64,000 bases of DNA from Enchytraeus crypticus (GCA_905160935.1 CAJHZI010000006.1:77001-141000), one strand, 5' to 3'. Positions 24,076 to 37,396 are shown, counted from the first letter of the stretch. A program made the numbers and translations. Notes: generated by a model from the letters alone, not told the origin.

Positions 24076-25544
24076 CCTGAATATTAAATTAATATAAATA
24101 CAAATATTCCTTAGTGTCAACATCTTTCAACCCGCTCCCCATTCTTCTAAAACTTTTAATTCACTTGCATTAGTACTTCTGCTAATCTAAATGTCAATAA
24201 AACAACATGTTAGTCCGCCTGGTACGAGTGTCTGTTGTAATAATATTTTTATAATTAACTTCTAAGTGGCAATTATTAACAAGGAACGTGCCGCTTTCAG
24301 TTACAATCAATAATGTAATATAACGATTTGAATTAATCTATTGGGTCTAGTAGGCCGATATCTATTAATACTCCACAGCTACATGTATATACTGGCATAT
24401 TTATGCCTATGTTAAATAACACAAGCCATGTTAATAATATTGAGACTTTGCACGGCAGAAATTCACTTACGAAATATTCTCTGAAATCTATTTGAGACAC
24501 ACTCAAAGAAACAAAGCTTAACTAACTCAAAGTCAACTTCAAAACCTAAACTGGGAGACGAAGTACGACTTGTCCCACTTAAATAAGCTATTCGAGTTAT
24601 TTATATCTATTATTACTTGAAAAATTTAAAATCTTATCTTGTGTCATACCGTCCTAACTAACTCTCTTCCCTTCTTATTCATAATTTTTGATAGGGAATT
24701 ACATAAAAGCAACAAACAGAGAATGTATAAAGTAGCAATCCACCAAAGTTGTGCATAATATAATATTAGTATTAAAGTGAAGAAAACTTTGGAATAATTA
24801 GAATGGTAAATTGTATATGCTAAAGTAATGCCCGAAACTATGTCAATCACACTAAACATTTCAGAAACGTAGACAGTAATTGAATAACTTATCTAGTCTA
24901 TAAATTTTGCGTCTTGGGTTTATTGAAGACAATATAAGGTAGGTTGTAGTGTGTTTAACGTCAAGGTTCAGAAGCACAAAGCTTCCCTTCAAGACAACTC
25001 GACACACTCGAGCTACCGTCACAAAGATTTAGATAACAGTAAGTCACAGGTATGTAACTAACCATGCAGTAACTAGAACTGCAGATTCTAATGTTTGAAT
25101 GTACAATATACGAGGAAAGTTGAAAGCTTTTATATAAAATTGCGTCATCTACCGAATTAATCGTCTTCTTGGTGGACCAGTATCTGAAACACGCGTTTGC
25201 CTTCTAAGGATCGATGTCGTTAACAAATTCTCCTTCAAATTCTTATAAACACCAGTTCAATTTTGTTATTTATTTGGAGTGGACTAATAATTACACCGAT
25301 ATCTGCAAGAATCATAATTATATAATTGTTCAGCTCCTTTTTGCAGTAATGCATCAACAATATACTGCCCATCTCGAAAATATATTTCAGTTTCGCTGTC
25401 AACAGATGAATACATTTTAGATAGGTTTGATTCAGACAGGGTGGCAACAATAATTAATATGTTCGTATATCTTTAGGAAGCCCCCATCAACCACTGATAC
25501 TTTTAAATACTCGATCAGGCATCATAGAAATGATTCGACCCTGC
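24076..25544. other. Intergenic stretch
   Basis: No gene, RNA or repeat recognised. Several frames of 60-75 codons lack coding character. Confidence 0.4.
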
Positions 25545-25855
25545 CCATAATATCCAATCCAGCCCATAGTATCCTATCCAGTCCATAGTATTCAATCCAG
25601 CTCATACTATCCAATTCAGCTCATAGTATCCAATCCAGCCCATAGTATCCAATCCAGCCCATAGTATCCAATCCAGCCCATAGTATACAATTAAACTCGT
25701 AGTATTCAATCCAGCTCATAGTATCTAATCCAGCCTATAGTATACATTCCAGATCATAGTATCCAATCCAGATCATAGTATCCAATTCAGCTAATAGAAT
25801 CCAATTCAGCTCAGAGTATCCAATCCAGATCATAGTATTCAATTCAATCTAGAGA
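25545..25855. repeat. Minisatellite, about 19-bp unit
   Basis: About 16 imperfect copies of a unit with core atagtatccaatccagccc. Variants carry agctc, agatc or attca substitutions. Confidence 0.9.
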
Positions 25856-25865
25856 TCTCCACGGG

Positions 25866-25990
25866 TCGAGACAGTAGCATAAGTGGTTAGGCGCCAAACT
25901 GCGGATAAATAGATGCAGGGATCAAATTCAGCACTTGTTGCTTCACAGAGCTGCTTCGAGACAGGAAACTGAACTAAATCGTCTTTAGCT
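25866..25990 (+). repeat. tRNA-like SINE (variant)
   Basis: A-box-like tagcataagtggttaggc and B-box cagggatcaaattcagc, followed by gagacaggaaactgaact, which resembles the tail of the main SINE family. It directly abuts the minisatellite. Confidence 0.6.
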
Positions 25991-26547
25991 TGTGTATTGA
26001 AAAGTCTTGATGCCCATTACAATTTTCAATAAATTTATGTTGTAACCTAGGTTTCTTAAAGCCATTTATGTTGTCAAGAAATTTTTTTTACCAAAACTAT
26101 CAAGATTAAACACAAAACCAAACCAGTGAAATGTATCACCACAGCTTTGTGATTCAAAGTCCAGATAATAACACATTTCATTGTGGAATTTTTTTAACTT
26201 AAAGAGCATTTTATAATAATAATAATAATAATAATAATGGTTTAACGTCCGTTTTCGCATACAAGGATGATGTCAAGGAAGTCCCCCATCGCATGTCACT
26301 ACAAATCGATTCGCCCCAAACAATCTGAAAAAACATGTGCTGAAGAGAAAGAAAAAGATCCTAAACAGTGCCGGTCCGTTGATCAAAAAAGAAATAGTCA
26401 AGAAAGATGAAAAAGTAACGCTTAATAAAAATAGTAATATTTGTGGTCTAAACCTTTCTCTTATTGCCGTTGGCTCATCATTATATTGACGGCTAAGATA
26501 TGGATCACAATCCAGATCGTTGTAGTCCAGATGGTTGCTGTCAATAT

Positions 26548-26620
26548 TTTGTAGAAATATGTTGAGTTTTGTTGAAGTTATTGAGATTTCGCTCAGGGGG
26601 TTGTTTCTGCCCTAGTCTAT
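26548..26620. mobile_element. MITE fragment (one end only)
   Basis: Contains the terminal part gttattgagatttcgctcag...gccctagtcta of the mariner-type MITE at 3788 and 13263. The opposite end is missing. Confidence 0.75.
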
Positions 26621-26624
26621 AGGT

Positions 26625-26757
26625 TATAAAGCTGGTAAAACTAAGGTTTACTTCAGTTTCCTCACTCGAAGTCGATGTCAGTGATGGGCGAGCCCAGGAA
26701 TTGTACCCCGGACATACTGATCCGCGGACGAGTATCTTACCGACATCGCCATTGAAA
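26625..26757 (-). repeat. tRNA-derived SINE copy
   Basis: On the minus strand: tggcgatgtcggtaagatac, B-box ggggtacaattcctgggctc, tail gagtgaggaaactgaagt. It follows the MITE fragment without a gap. Confidence 0.78.
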
Positions 26758-27435
26758 GAATGTAATTGTCTAAGGTAATATTTAAGGTAATAGTCTCTCT
26801 ATGGTACAGGACAGGATCTATATTATTGTAGATGCACTACAGACGATAAATGGTGCGGCGACACATCTTGTGCCAGGCAAAGAAAATACGACGACGGCAT
26901 TCCAGTTCTGCTTTAACTACACTGGCTAGCAATTATTCAGGAAATAGAATACAATACCTAATCCTTTGTCTGCAGAAGTTTACGCAATTCATCTCCTACG
27001 AAACCTAGCGACGTCTGTGTTTAAGTCTCTAATTAGCAGGGGCTGCAGAGCTTTGGATCTCAATAGCAGCTGAGTCTGGTCTACTCTGTGTTCCACGGAG
27101 TATACCAGTATAGTATTTCTATCAGACTGTGACAGTTTAGACTTTTCCTATTCGGCTTCCAGTAGAAACTTAAAACTGTCTTATTGGATTGAGCGTATCG
27201 GTATCAGTTACATAAAAGCTATGTGGCAGTTTGCACAGAGCGGCGCTTATGGCTCAATCTTAATAAATTGACATACTATTAAATGTTTAATAATATGGAC
27301 GTAATTTATAATTAATTACATGAACATACATCTTCCCTGGGGTCAATAACGCTCGCTGTCGAACCAAGAGCTTAATAACTTTGTAGCATTAATGAACAGA
27401 GCAACTATGTAACATTAAAGAACGAGACAATTTCT
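26758..27435. other. Intergenic stretch
   Basis: Nothing recognised; AT content is average for the window. Confidence 0.4.
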
Positions 27436-27895
27436 TTCAGTGCACTGCCTACTGGCAGGTCCATGATACATAACGCCTCCACTCTTCTCTCTCTTCCGCC
27501 TTCCTCTTCATTTCGACATATGAGTGGGTCTTTATATCATCTAAAATACCTAATCTCGGGCTTCCTCTGCCCATTCTACCTTCTGTGACCTCTTTTTGAT
27601 TGACTTTCCTCTTTAGAATGTGTCCTATCCAACTCTTCTTCTTATTTCTTAACACATTTATCAGCTGTCTATCTGTATGTACTCTCTCCAGAATCTCCTC
27701 ATTTGTAACTTTTTGAGTCCATCTAATCCTCTTCATTCTTCGCCAAAGCCCACATTTCCAATGCCTCTAGTTTTCTAATATCTTCCTTCTTTAAGGTCCA
27801 TGTTTCACATGCATATTATAGCGTGGTCCAAACCAAAGATCTCACTATCTTTATCTTTGTGTCTTTCTTTAAATTGTGTAGCATTAAAGAACAAA
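27436..27895 (-). mobile_element. LINE 3' fragment with reverse-transcriptase C terminus (family L-A)
   Basis: A minus-strand frame of about 95 codons reads like the extreme C terminus of a non-LTR retrotransposon polymerase: RWTQKVTNEEILERV, then RQLINVLRNKKKSWIGHILKR, then GRMGRGSPRLGILDDIK, then YVEMKRKAEEREEWRRYV. This W-IGH-(L/I)-R and GR-GR-RG-PR...D...WR pattern is a common end of invertebrate LINE proteins. The 3' UTR ends with the shared terminus at 27438-27475. Severely 5'-truncated. The same end recurs at 16030, 18076, 18405, 29265, 39815 and 41850. Confidence 0.8.
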
Positions 27896-27964
27896 GAAAC
27901 TTTTTAACAATTTAGAGTTATGATAAAGGCTCCTGACACCGGCTGACGTGTATGTATGACCCCA

Positions 27965-28433
27965 CATTTCTATTGTATATGACTCTACACATTGTTGTAT
28001 ATGACTCTACACATTGTTGTGTATGACTCTACACATTGTTGTGTATGACTCTACACATTGTTGTGTATGACTCTACACATTGTTGTGTATGACTCTACAC
28101 ATTGTTGTATATGACTGTACACATTGTTGTATATGACTCTACACATTGTTGTGTATGACTCTACACATTGTTGTGTATGACTACACATTGTTGTGTATGA
28201 CTCTACACATTGTTGTGTATGACTCTACACATTGTTGTATATGACTCTACACATTGTTGTATATGACTCTACACATTGTTGTGTATGACTACACATTGTT
28301 GTGTATGACTCTACACATTGTTGTGTATGACTCTACACATTGTTGTATATGACTCTACACATTGTTACGTATGACTCTACACATTGTTGTGTATGACTCT
28401 ACACATTGTTACGTATGACTTTACACATTGCAG
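27965..28433. repeat. Minisatellite, about 22-bp unit
   Basis: About 21 highly uniform copies with core tatgactctacacattgttg. Variation is limited to gtgtat, atat or acgt at the unit joint and a 3-bp loss in two copies. High uniformity suggests recent expansion. Confidence 0.95.
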
Positions 28434-29264
28434 AAGTGGGATCATATTGAATTTACGACTTTCCTCTAGGTTCGATCAATGTCGAACTCTCGAATTCGGA
28501 GACACTAGTTGCTTTGTCTTGATATTGACACCTGACATTTTCCGTAAGGCAGTAATGTAGCAATGCCGTTGAGAGAAATCGATTGCAACATTGTAACTCT
28601 AAATGGCTGGCTGCTATAAACACAGCAAAATTATTCCTCCAACACAAACAAAGGAGTAAAATTGTACATAGACAAATTGGACGCACTTTCTTCAAATGTT
28701 TGTTAACATTTTAATACTAACTGAGGACGCCAACGTAATTCAAGTTGTAAAATCGGCAATAATTTTGTACCTACTACTTTCAGAGTAATATTCTAACAGG
28801 AACACGCTAAATTTCGTAATATTTCGTAGGCTACGTCAGGTTTTTACGACAGATCAATAATTATCGGACACATTACGATCAAACAGACAGATAAGAACCT
28901 ATCGGTTGGAGCATTCGAAAGATACGAATTTGCAACTTCGCACATTTGTAAATGTATAAATGTAAATATATGAACGCGTAACGTAGATCGTTAATGCACA
29001 GTTTAACTTTGATAAAATGATAGAATATGAACATTGAACTATGACAAAGGTAGTAAACAATGAGCTAAATAATTTGCTGGGAGTATTTGACGGCGCTTGA
29101 TGTCTCTTATATCTTCAATATAGACTACTTAAGATACTGTTATAATATTTATGGCATGTTTGAAATGATATATAGATTCAATCTAGGACCGTAAAGATTG
29201 TAATGACTTTTGTGCGTACCTCGGTCCTGTGCGATTGGGAAACACGGACTTAGAAAGAAACAAC
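28434..29264. other. Intergenic stretch
   Basis: No gene or repeat recognised. An 80-codon minus-strand frame at 28453-28695 has no supporting features. Confidence 0.4.
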
Positions 29265-29410
29265 ATTGGGAAACTAGAAAAGTGTGAAATGTGGCTAAGG
29301 AGAAGAATGGAGAAGATCACTGACAAAATTACGAACGAAGAAAGAGCTAAAGAGTGTTGGCATAAATAGACAATTGCAAAATATCACAAGGAGCAGAAAG
29401 AGGAGCAGAA
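29265..29410 (+). mobile_element. LINE fragment (family L-A)
   Basis: Plus-strand residues resembling MWLRRRMEKITDKITNEER, the same C-terminal region as at 27436 and 39924. It is cut off by a TA microsatellite at 29411. Confidence 0.55.
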
Positions 29411-29473
29411 TATATATTTACATATTATAATATATATTATATATGCATGTACTGTATATATATATTCATCTAC

Positions 29474-29521
<48 letters not shown>

Positions 29522-29549
29522 TTATATTTATATATATATACATGTATAT

Positions 29550-29622
<73 letters not shown>
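29411..29622. repeat. (TA)n microsatellite
   Basis: Mostly TA with tatttat and acatgta interruptions. The overlapping frames are not genes. Confidence 0.95.
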
Positions 29623-29625
<3 letters not shown>

Positions 29626-29814
29626 CCATAAATGCTCTTCAAGAGCACTCCATTGAAAAATAAGTTTATCTAGTTGTATTGGTATGCTTGCCACCACAAA
29701 CCAACATTAGGTCTTTAGTTAGAAAAAACTAGTCTTTTGATGAGATTTACAATTTCCGCTCCCGTTTGATGCATCGAGTGTGCAGTGGATGGAGCATTAT
29801 ACGAGCCCTGTTTA

Positions 29815-30092
29815 CAGCATGTTTATCCTATATAGAGCAGTTTTATCATATATTGAGCAGGTTTGTCATATCTAAAGCAGGTTTATCATATATAGAGCAG
29901 GTTTATCATATCTAGGGCAGGTTTTTCATATCTAGAGCAGGTCTATCATATCTCAAGCATGTTAATTCTATCTAGAGCAAGTTTATTATATATATCTAGA
30001 GCATGCAGGTTTATCATATCTAAAACATGTGTATCCTATCTATGGCAGGTTTTTCATATCTAGAGCAGGTTTATCATATCTACAACAAGTTT

Positions 30093-30153
<61 letters not shown>

Positions 30154-30500
30154 TATATGTTTATCATATCTAGAGCATGCTTTTCATTTGTACATCATGT
30201 TTATCATATTTACAGCATGTTGATCATATCTAGAGCATATTTATCATATCTTGAGCTGGTTTATGATATCTATAGCATGTTTATCATATCCAGAGCAAGT
30301 TTGTCGTATCTACATGTGCAGCATGTTTATCATTTATATGTCATGTTTATCATATATACAGCATGTTTATCATATCTAGAGTATGTTTATCAACACTACA
30401 GCATATGTATTATTATACATCATGTTTATCATATATACAGCATGTTCACCACGTATAGGCCTACAGCGTATTTATCATATCCACAGCATGTTTATCTTAC
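29815..30500. repeat. Minisatellite, about 20-bp unit, split by (TA)n
   Basis: About 30 diverged copies with core gtttatcatatctagagca, interrupted by a pure TA tract at 30095-30152. Copies left of the TA mostly carry gcagg, those on the right mostly gcatg. A 118-codon frame here is repeat translation. Confidence 0.9.
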
Positions 30501-31640
30501 TATTCAGTCTTAAAGGAGAAGAGATTCAGTTTTACAATCTTCTCAAGAAATTATAATATTTAACAAATTAAGTAATATTAAAATTCCGAAATATACATAA
30601 TTGTGGTCCTTTTTCTCACTTAACATTCTCTCACAATATCCTTTGAAATAAGCCTGGATCTGCCACTATGTGAGGAATATAGAAGAGGTAACGAGGTAAA
30701 CAAACGGTGGGCAGGGTGGAAGGGGGCGCACTGGGAGAGGATCAGGGTGAGCGACAATACAGGTGAGAGCTCGGTCAACCCACAATGGCGGAACAAGTGG
30801 TGATATCCTTCGTTCTGAAAGTTGGGAGGTTAGTTGAAACAAAATGGTTATGAAATAAACATTGCATAATACGACTAAGTCTACGACTAAGCTAAGCACA
30901 ATATCATGTTCAAGGAACGAATTTTACTTACGGAGGCTACCTTCGGACTAATGCTATTGAATTAATCTTATTATACTCTTGATTTTACGAGTACTAGATA
31001 AAAACATTACAATAGTTAGATATTTTATGACTGTAAGCCTGTAGCTATGTTATTTTATGAAGTTTTTTCTTCTTTTAGTAGTACTCTTTTCCTGATTCTT
31101 TATCTACACTTGGCTTGATTTGATTTTTGATTATTGTTATTTGGACGTAAAAGTGTCAGAAATAAAATAGTCTGATTTGTTTTGACTATTATGGATTGGT
31201 TGGCTATGTTCCAGTTCCTCATTGTCTGAGTGAAACAAAGGCGTTTTTCTAATTTTCGCGGCAATATCCTTTTTCTCTTTTAATACACTGCTTTCACTGA
31301 TTGAATTTGCTTTATTCTAATTGACATTTAAGTTTCGCTAATCATGGGATAATCAAGTTCAAGTAATTTATTCGTTCAAGTTTTATTCTCGCTTAATTGT
31401 GATTGTACAAAGGAAATGTGACTTTAGACTTCAAAATGAATCAAATAGCTTTGAGCTATATGCTATATATGGCTTTGTAACGTGTCCATGAACGTAGGAG
31501 ATTAGTCAAACAAGAGCCTATCAATGAAACTTTTTAGGCTGGGTGGATGTAAAATTCGCATATGATAATTCATTTGCGAGTCCCGGAGCCAGCAATACCT
31601 ACAATTTGTCAGGTGGTGCATTTGTAATAAGCAACGGATG
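30501..31640. other. Intergenic stretch
   Basis: A G-rich patch at about 30695-30790 stands out (gggtggaagggggcgcactg) but has no recognisable gene structure. Confidence 0.35.
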
Positions 31641-31765
31641 TTGGAATCAACCTCCGTTCAATCTAGGTTAGAATCAACCTCCGTTCAAACTAGTTTAGAA
31701 TCAACCTCCGTTCAAACTAGGTTAGAATCAACCTCCGTTCAACCTTGGTTATAATCAACCTAACA
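31641..31765. repeat. Short minisatellite, about 27-bp unit
   Basis: Five copies with core aatcaacctccgttcaaact. The last copy decays just before the LINE fragment. Confidence 0.85.
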
Positions 31766-31813
31766 GAACCTGTGTTCAAATCTACGCCATTATTTTCAGA
31801 GGTTACATAGAAA

Positions 31814-32870
31814 TCGGATCAGACATTCAACTGTTATTAAAAAGTTTGCTGATCTGGACATACCATCTTGCATCAATAATTGGCTTGTTAGTTTCTTTAC
31901 TGGCCGTCAACATTGTACTAAATTTGATGGCAATGTATCCTCTACTGCAAATATTTCAGCTAGTGTTGTACAAGGTTCAGCTATTGGTACCGCTTCATAT
32001 TCCATTACTGCTTCGGATTTAAGACCTATCCACTCTTATAATGACATTATTAAGTTCGCTGATGATACATACCTCATTATCCCATCTCAGTATCTTTATA
32101 CCACTGACGAACTTGCTAAAATTGACTTGTGGTCCAGTAAGAACAATCTACAGTTGAATAAGTCGAAATCTCGTGAACTTCTTTTCCATCTTCCGCGATC
32201 TAGATTTCTAGCAAGTTCTGTGCTACCGCTCCTAGATGGAATTGTCAGAGTGAACACCTTGAAGTGCTTAGGTGTCACACTGCAATCCAACTTCTCTTTT
32301 TCTGTCCACGTGGATGATATAATTAGCAGTTGCTCTTCTAATCTTTTTGCCATTCGCATTCTAAAATCAAAGGTCTTAATTCTGACCTAATTGTCACTGT
32401 CTTTAAATCTATTGTACTCTCCAAGGTAACATATGCATCGCAAGTTTGGTGGGGTTATGTTGGTTCTTCCGAGAATGAACGCCTTGAAGCCTTCCTCAGG
32501 AAGGCTACAAGATGTAACTTCTATGATGGAGTACGATCTTTTGCGGATATCGCTGCCGATGCAGATGAGAAATTGTTTAACGCTATCATCAGTAACAAAC
32601 AGCATGTCCTGCACCGGCTTCTTCCGCCGCTTAAAGATAATGTTAACTTTAAGCTCAGGGAGAGGGCTCACCCTTTCTCTTTACCATCTAAGCGCACACC
32701 TTTGATGGATAAGAACTTTATAATTAGAATGCTATATAAAGACTCTTATTAAGTTTTTTTAAACAATGTCTGCTATGTTTATTACTTTCTATATTGCCAT
32801 TTGTGTGTGTGTGTACGTTTTCTGCGGTACGTCAGATTTCATGTAATAAACGAATATAATAATAGTAAAT
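31814..32870 (+). mobile_element. Non-LTR retrotransposon reverse transcriptase, 5'-truncated
   Basis: The translation shows the late RT palm and thumb region: RHSTVIKKFADLDIPSCINN, then SFFTGRQHCTKFDGN, then the VVQGSAIGTASY motif, then the catalytic KFADDTYLI (FADD box) at about 32050. After about residue 190 the frame shifts by one missing base near 32365-32375. The C-terminal part then continues in the next frame: SKVTYASQVWWGYVGSS, then LEAFLRKATRCNFY, ending NFIIRMLYKDSY and a stop at 32750-32752. The 3' UTR runs to about 32870 and ends ATAA-rich. It resembles CR1/jockey-group LINEs; the clade is not settled. It is a dead copy lacking the endonuclease and N-terminal RT. A different family from the L-A fragments. 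Confidence 0.85.
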
Positions 32871-33507
32871 TTGAGGATTAGGTTTCGCCACCCTCTTTAG
32901 TTCCTGGGCGGTTGTGCTCTCTACAATGCGTTGAATGTTCAAAGTACACACGGCGATTGTTCAGCGCATGAATACCAACGCGCTGCGCCTGCGCAAACAC
33001 ACAATACTCGTGGGACTTTAGCGAGCATTTTTCGATAGCAATCAGAATCTTACCGTAACATCAGTAAAATAGAAAATCAATATTTCTATCAGTTTGCAGT
33101 TAACGAATTTCTAATAGCTTTGTCCTACATAAGGACAAAGTCTTAAGTGAGAACGTGTATGTACGTCATAAACGTCACCAACTGTGTATGAGTCATCAGC
33201 AGTAGCTGTATGTTCAACGAATTAATTAGCCAGCGCAAAATTAATTCAGAATTAGTCACGGCGTATATTATAAACAAGGTTACGACACTTTCATGACAGA
33301 TAATTGAAACATTTCATCAACGATACCGTCGATAGCCGAATATTCTTCACTTGGATTGAATTGTTATAGACTAATAACAATCGCTTGAACAATAGTCTTG
33401 CTTATAATAAAACAATATCCTATTTTCTTACACCAGCTCTAAGATACTATATATTATTAGCCGAAAATAAACTTTTAACTTAATTTCGTCACTTATTAAG
33501 TCAGGAA
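32871..33507. other. Upstream region of the claudin-like gene
   Basis: No core promoter motif can be fixed. The patch at 32890-33010 is comparatively GC-rich (gcgctgcgcctgcgcaaaca) and could be a promoter, but this is a guess from composition. Confidence 0.3.
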
Positions 33508-33808
33508 ATGAAACGAGACTCAGTTAATATGGAAGGTGGTTTAACTCATCCAGTTTTCGTGGCAGGATCTCTCGTTCTAACGCTCGCTGTTATTGCCTGC
33601 GGCATCAGTTTCTTCGCTCCTTTCTGGCTGCTACAAGCCACTGTTCCACCTCCCGATAAATCACAGATAGAGTCTGACCTTTCCTACATCATCAGGCGCG
33701 ATCCGGTGACGTTCTCATCTCGAGGCCTATGGGCTCAGTGTGCTGATAAGTGTCAGTGGTTCTGGGAGGATAGCTACAAACTGCAGAAGGAAAAATTCAC
33801 TAAATTAT
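33508..33808 (+). CDS. Claudin/PMP22-like tetraspan, exon 1
   Basis: First of three exons (33508-33808, 35625-35765, 43318-43514) giving 212 residues, the usual claudin size. All three phases match. The ATG at 33508 is used here; Met8 (33529) is an alternative. Residues 15-38 form membrane helix 1 (VAGSLVLTLAVIACGISFFA). The first extracellular loop carries FWLL and then SRGLWAQCADKC, i.e. the W...GLW-x-x-C...C signature of claudin/PMP22/EMP proteins. Here the two Cys (78 and 82) are only three residues apart, closer than in typical claudins. The donor is TTAT|gtaaga, phase 1. Family members seal or organise epithelial junctions or modulate channels at the plasma membrane; which of these applies is not known. 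Confidence 0.85.
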
Positions 33809-35624
33809 GTAAGACAGTTATTACAATTAAATGATCATATTTATCGCTCTTAGAAAGTATCTTATTTATGCTTACTATACTGATGTTAAATCTAGGTATA
33901 TTTATTTTTCTTAAGTTTCTAACAATAATGTGGCTTTTTAACTAAGATTTAGAAAATTATTTGGAGCTGTCTTGTAGCCAATTCAATTTTATGTAAGATA
34001 CATAAATAAAAATGTATCTGTTTAACTTTTTATGGATTTATGCATAACTGATTTAAACAAACTTATGCTTTTTAATTTAAAATAATTATATATGATTAGG
34101 GCCTTAAAAGTAATATGTATTGTTAACCTTTTAAAGAATAAATCTATGGTTAAAACTGCATTCAACCATTTGACTTTATCTAAGACATCTGCATTTAATT
34201 ACATAATAATTAGGCCTATTATGGACTTGGTGTAGCTTCTGATATTGCTTTAAACTGTTTCTAACAAATGAGAGATTGCAGAATATGCTGAAAGATTCTG
34301 TAGAAAATAAATATAAAAATAAATCATAAAGATAGGCTAAATATAAAAGATAAATTAAAAATGTGTATATTCTCTTATCGAAGCAAAATATATTTTTCTT
34401 TTAGACTTTTCTCGAGTGTCTGCCGTGATTTAGTATATCTACTGTACAATCGTACAACGCTGCATAAATTATAACTCTGTGAGCAGTTATGACATTAAAT
34501 CGGTGTCCATTCCTGATTAGAAAATATTAATATAATCCACAATCTTCATGCTAATTACCTAATGTCTTTTGTTTTCTTTCTGGTTAAAAGATCTATGAGT
34601 GGGTGGTAGAAAAATCTTTGTGTGAATGCCCGACGGCTACATATGACTTGACGAGATAAATTAATATGTTTAACAGTAACATATTAAGTCTACAGTAACA
34701 GTAGGCTTACTGATAACAGTAGGTTGCAAAGCTGAGAGTCAATGTGATTCACGATTTGATAGTACTTTTACAATGAAATAAATAATTTTAAAACATCAAA
34801 ACCTTTAGCAAACAATCAGACAATCAAAAATGGTCAAAGACTTTGGTATAATTGCTGAGTCTGCAAAATGATGAGCGACGGAGTGATACAAATTGATAAG
34901 CCTATGCAGATTCAGGACCTGTCTACTTCATCTCCTCAACAGAGAAATAAGCTCTTATTACTCTGAGCGTGTAGCTGCAATTGTCTGCGATTCTGTACTT
35001 GTTATTAATAAATTTGCACTTTAATAATAATTTAACACCAGATGGACAGTCCCTGATGTCTGCTTGTGGTGAGGAAACAGACGTTAAATTAATTTACATC
35101 TTTCTATGAACAGCGCAGTGAAGCGTTCACTTATCTCTTAAATTGTTAACAACTTTATTCTACTATTACGCGTAAATTAAGTTGCGATAACATTATTGAC
35201 TCATACGACATATCGCATGGAGCATAGGACTTTTCACATTTAATTTAATTAAGTTAGTTCATTAATAAATTTGCACTTTACTTAATTCTACTCCACTTGT
35301 AAACAAATATGTCTTATTTATTCATTAAGTGATCTATTTATCAATTGGTTTGTTGTCTCATTGGTAGATTGGCTAATATTTGATGAGACTGAAATAATTA
35401 ATTGAGGAAACGAGTGCAAATGACCATATACATTTAACTTGTTATTAATAAATTTGCACTTTAATCAATTCTACTTCACTTACAAACATGTTGTCTTATT
35501 TACTCATTAATTGATCGATGTATCTGTTAGTGTTTTGTCTTATTGGTAAATAGTCAGTTATTTGAGGAAACTAGTGAAGATTGTCGTTGACCTAGTTTTG
35601 CTATGATTATGATTAACGTTGCAG
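33809..35624 (+). other. Intron 1 of the claudin-like gene
   Basis: 1.8 kb. It contains three similar short segments with ttattaataaatttgcactt (about 35000, 35260 and 35445), one marking each of three diverged tandem repeats of about 200-250 bp. No coding exon is seen. Confidence 0.6.
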
Positions 35625-35765
35625 CTTGGCACTTGGCGACTCAGGTTCTCTACTTCGTAGGAGCTTTTCTCGTTCTATTCTGCGAGATCTACGCGAGGAT
35701 CCAGATCTGCTGCAGACAAAGGAAGTCCATCTATCGCTCACTTGGATTCATTCTTCTAAGCTCAT
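35625..35765 (+). CDS. Claudin/PMP22-like tetraspan, exon 2
   Basis: Acceptor ttaacgttgcag ends at 35624; donor TCAT|gtgagt. Its two first bases CT join the T of exon 1 to make Ser101. It encodes membrane helix 2 (ATQVLYFVGAFLVLFCEIYA), a short cytoplasmic loop with basic and paired Cys residues (RIQICCRQRKSIYRS, a possible palmitoylation site) and the start of helix 3 (LGFILLSS). Confidence 0.85.
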
Positions 35766-36473
35766 GTGAGTTGTTCATATGTTGTGCCTGGGATCGTTGT
35801 TGTATGAGAAATAGATGGTGAACGTTAAAGTATATGTGGTAATGTGATCAATCACTATTATTATCACTTTATCAATAGGACGTGAGTCAATATCAAGCAA
35901 ACTATTCAGTGCTTTAGGAGCAATGTCGCAGTGTTTTACTACTCCATGGTTCTAGATTAATGGTCAAAAGATAAATACCTATTTTATGCGCGTACAATAC
36001 CAAATCATTGATATTTATTTAGACAACGGGAACAGAATAGAGACCTACAGCACTAGGAGTAGAAGTCGGTCTTGCTCGGATAACGTGCAATGAATTTATT
36101 TTCTATATGAATTAAATTCTTCCTGATGGCACTGAGTTAAGAAATACTGTACGATTATGTTGACAAGTTTAAATATACAGTTCATAAACCAGACGTGTTA
36201 TATTGGCTATACTCTTAGGAAATTTCAGATAATATAAAATGTAAAAGACTGAGTAAATAAATACATATAGGATCAGCGTTTTGAACTTTTTTTAATCAGA
36301 ACTGCTAATTTCAGGTTTTCGTTCATGTACTTTAGGCTACTTTTCAGTGTAGAAGAATAGTGCAATTTGAATGCTACAAAAAAGGAATGCTAAAATTTAA
36401 CATTTTTTAAATCAATACCTAGCTACAAAACCTAAGACAACTTCATGCTCAAGTATTCTTTTGTTAATTGTTT

Positions 36474-36481
36474 ATCCCACT
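36474..36481. repeat. hAT target-site duplication, left
   Basis: atcccact, matching 38723-38730 exactly. Confidence 0.9.
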
Positions 36482-37396
36482 CAGGGGCGGTTCTGGCTTA
36501 TGCAAAATGGGGTGGCCAGAGGGGTGGCAAAGGAAAATTTAGGGGGGCACATATGAAGCAATTTTTAGATGTTCTCACACACTTTAGACTAGACGATATC
36601 AATCATCTCCATGATCGCTTGGCACAAAGCATTAAGGAAAGTCCTTTCATACGCTTAAACTATCATAACACAATATATTAATGAGGATGAAGATGTCGTC
36701 CCATATTAGGCTGTAAGCTAAATATATTGTAATATTTTTTTCCTTCAAACCATGCATTGATATATCTTGCAACTGAAATTGAAAAAGAAATGATTACTGA
36801 CAATTGATAGAAATTAAAATCGCAATTGAAATAAATTTCACAAATGAAACCTAAATGACTGCTTAAGATGTTCATCTAAATTGAAAAAGAAATTATGGTC
36901 ACAATTGATATTAGATTGAAATTGAAAGATATATTAATTAACTGAAATGAAGTTGAGATGAATTTCACCGGTTGAAATATAAATTTGATATGTACATGTT
37001 ATCCTAGTAAAATACGCCTATATACAATTTGTACCCTAAGTCGCTCAGTTAGATAAGTTTGAGTAGCAACAAAATAATCATATTGCATTGTCTTGTCAAT
37101 GCAATTCATTAGTTTACTCTCAGTAATTTTTGTATGATAAATATTATATCGATACCTTCACTTACTGGTCAAGATGTTCGACGGGCAGTCTAATGCAGAT
37201 TGATAATTCTATTATTATGTCGTGCATCAAATTCGTCAACAACAATGTTTAGGGCCTACTAGCCTACATTCAGTAGGCTTAGGGCCTACTGAATGGAATA
37301 CTGCGGAAACCTATCAGAGTATCAGTTAGACAAAACGTGTCTTGAAGTCTATTATATAAATGGCGTTGAATACAGATCAATGATTAGGCCCTACCT

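Noticed and set aside
32096-32705. Four overlapping frames as separate genes
   Set aside because: They are the two frames of one LINE reverse transcriptase interrupted by a single-base loss, plus their antisense shadows.
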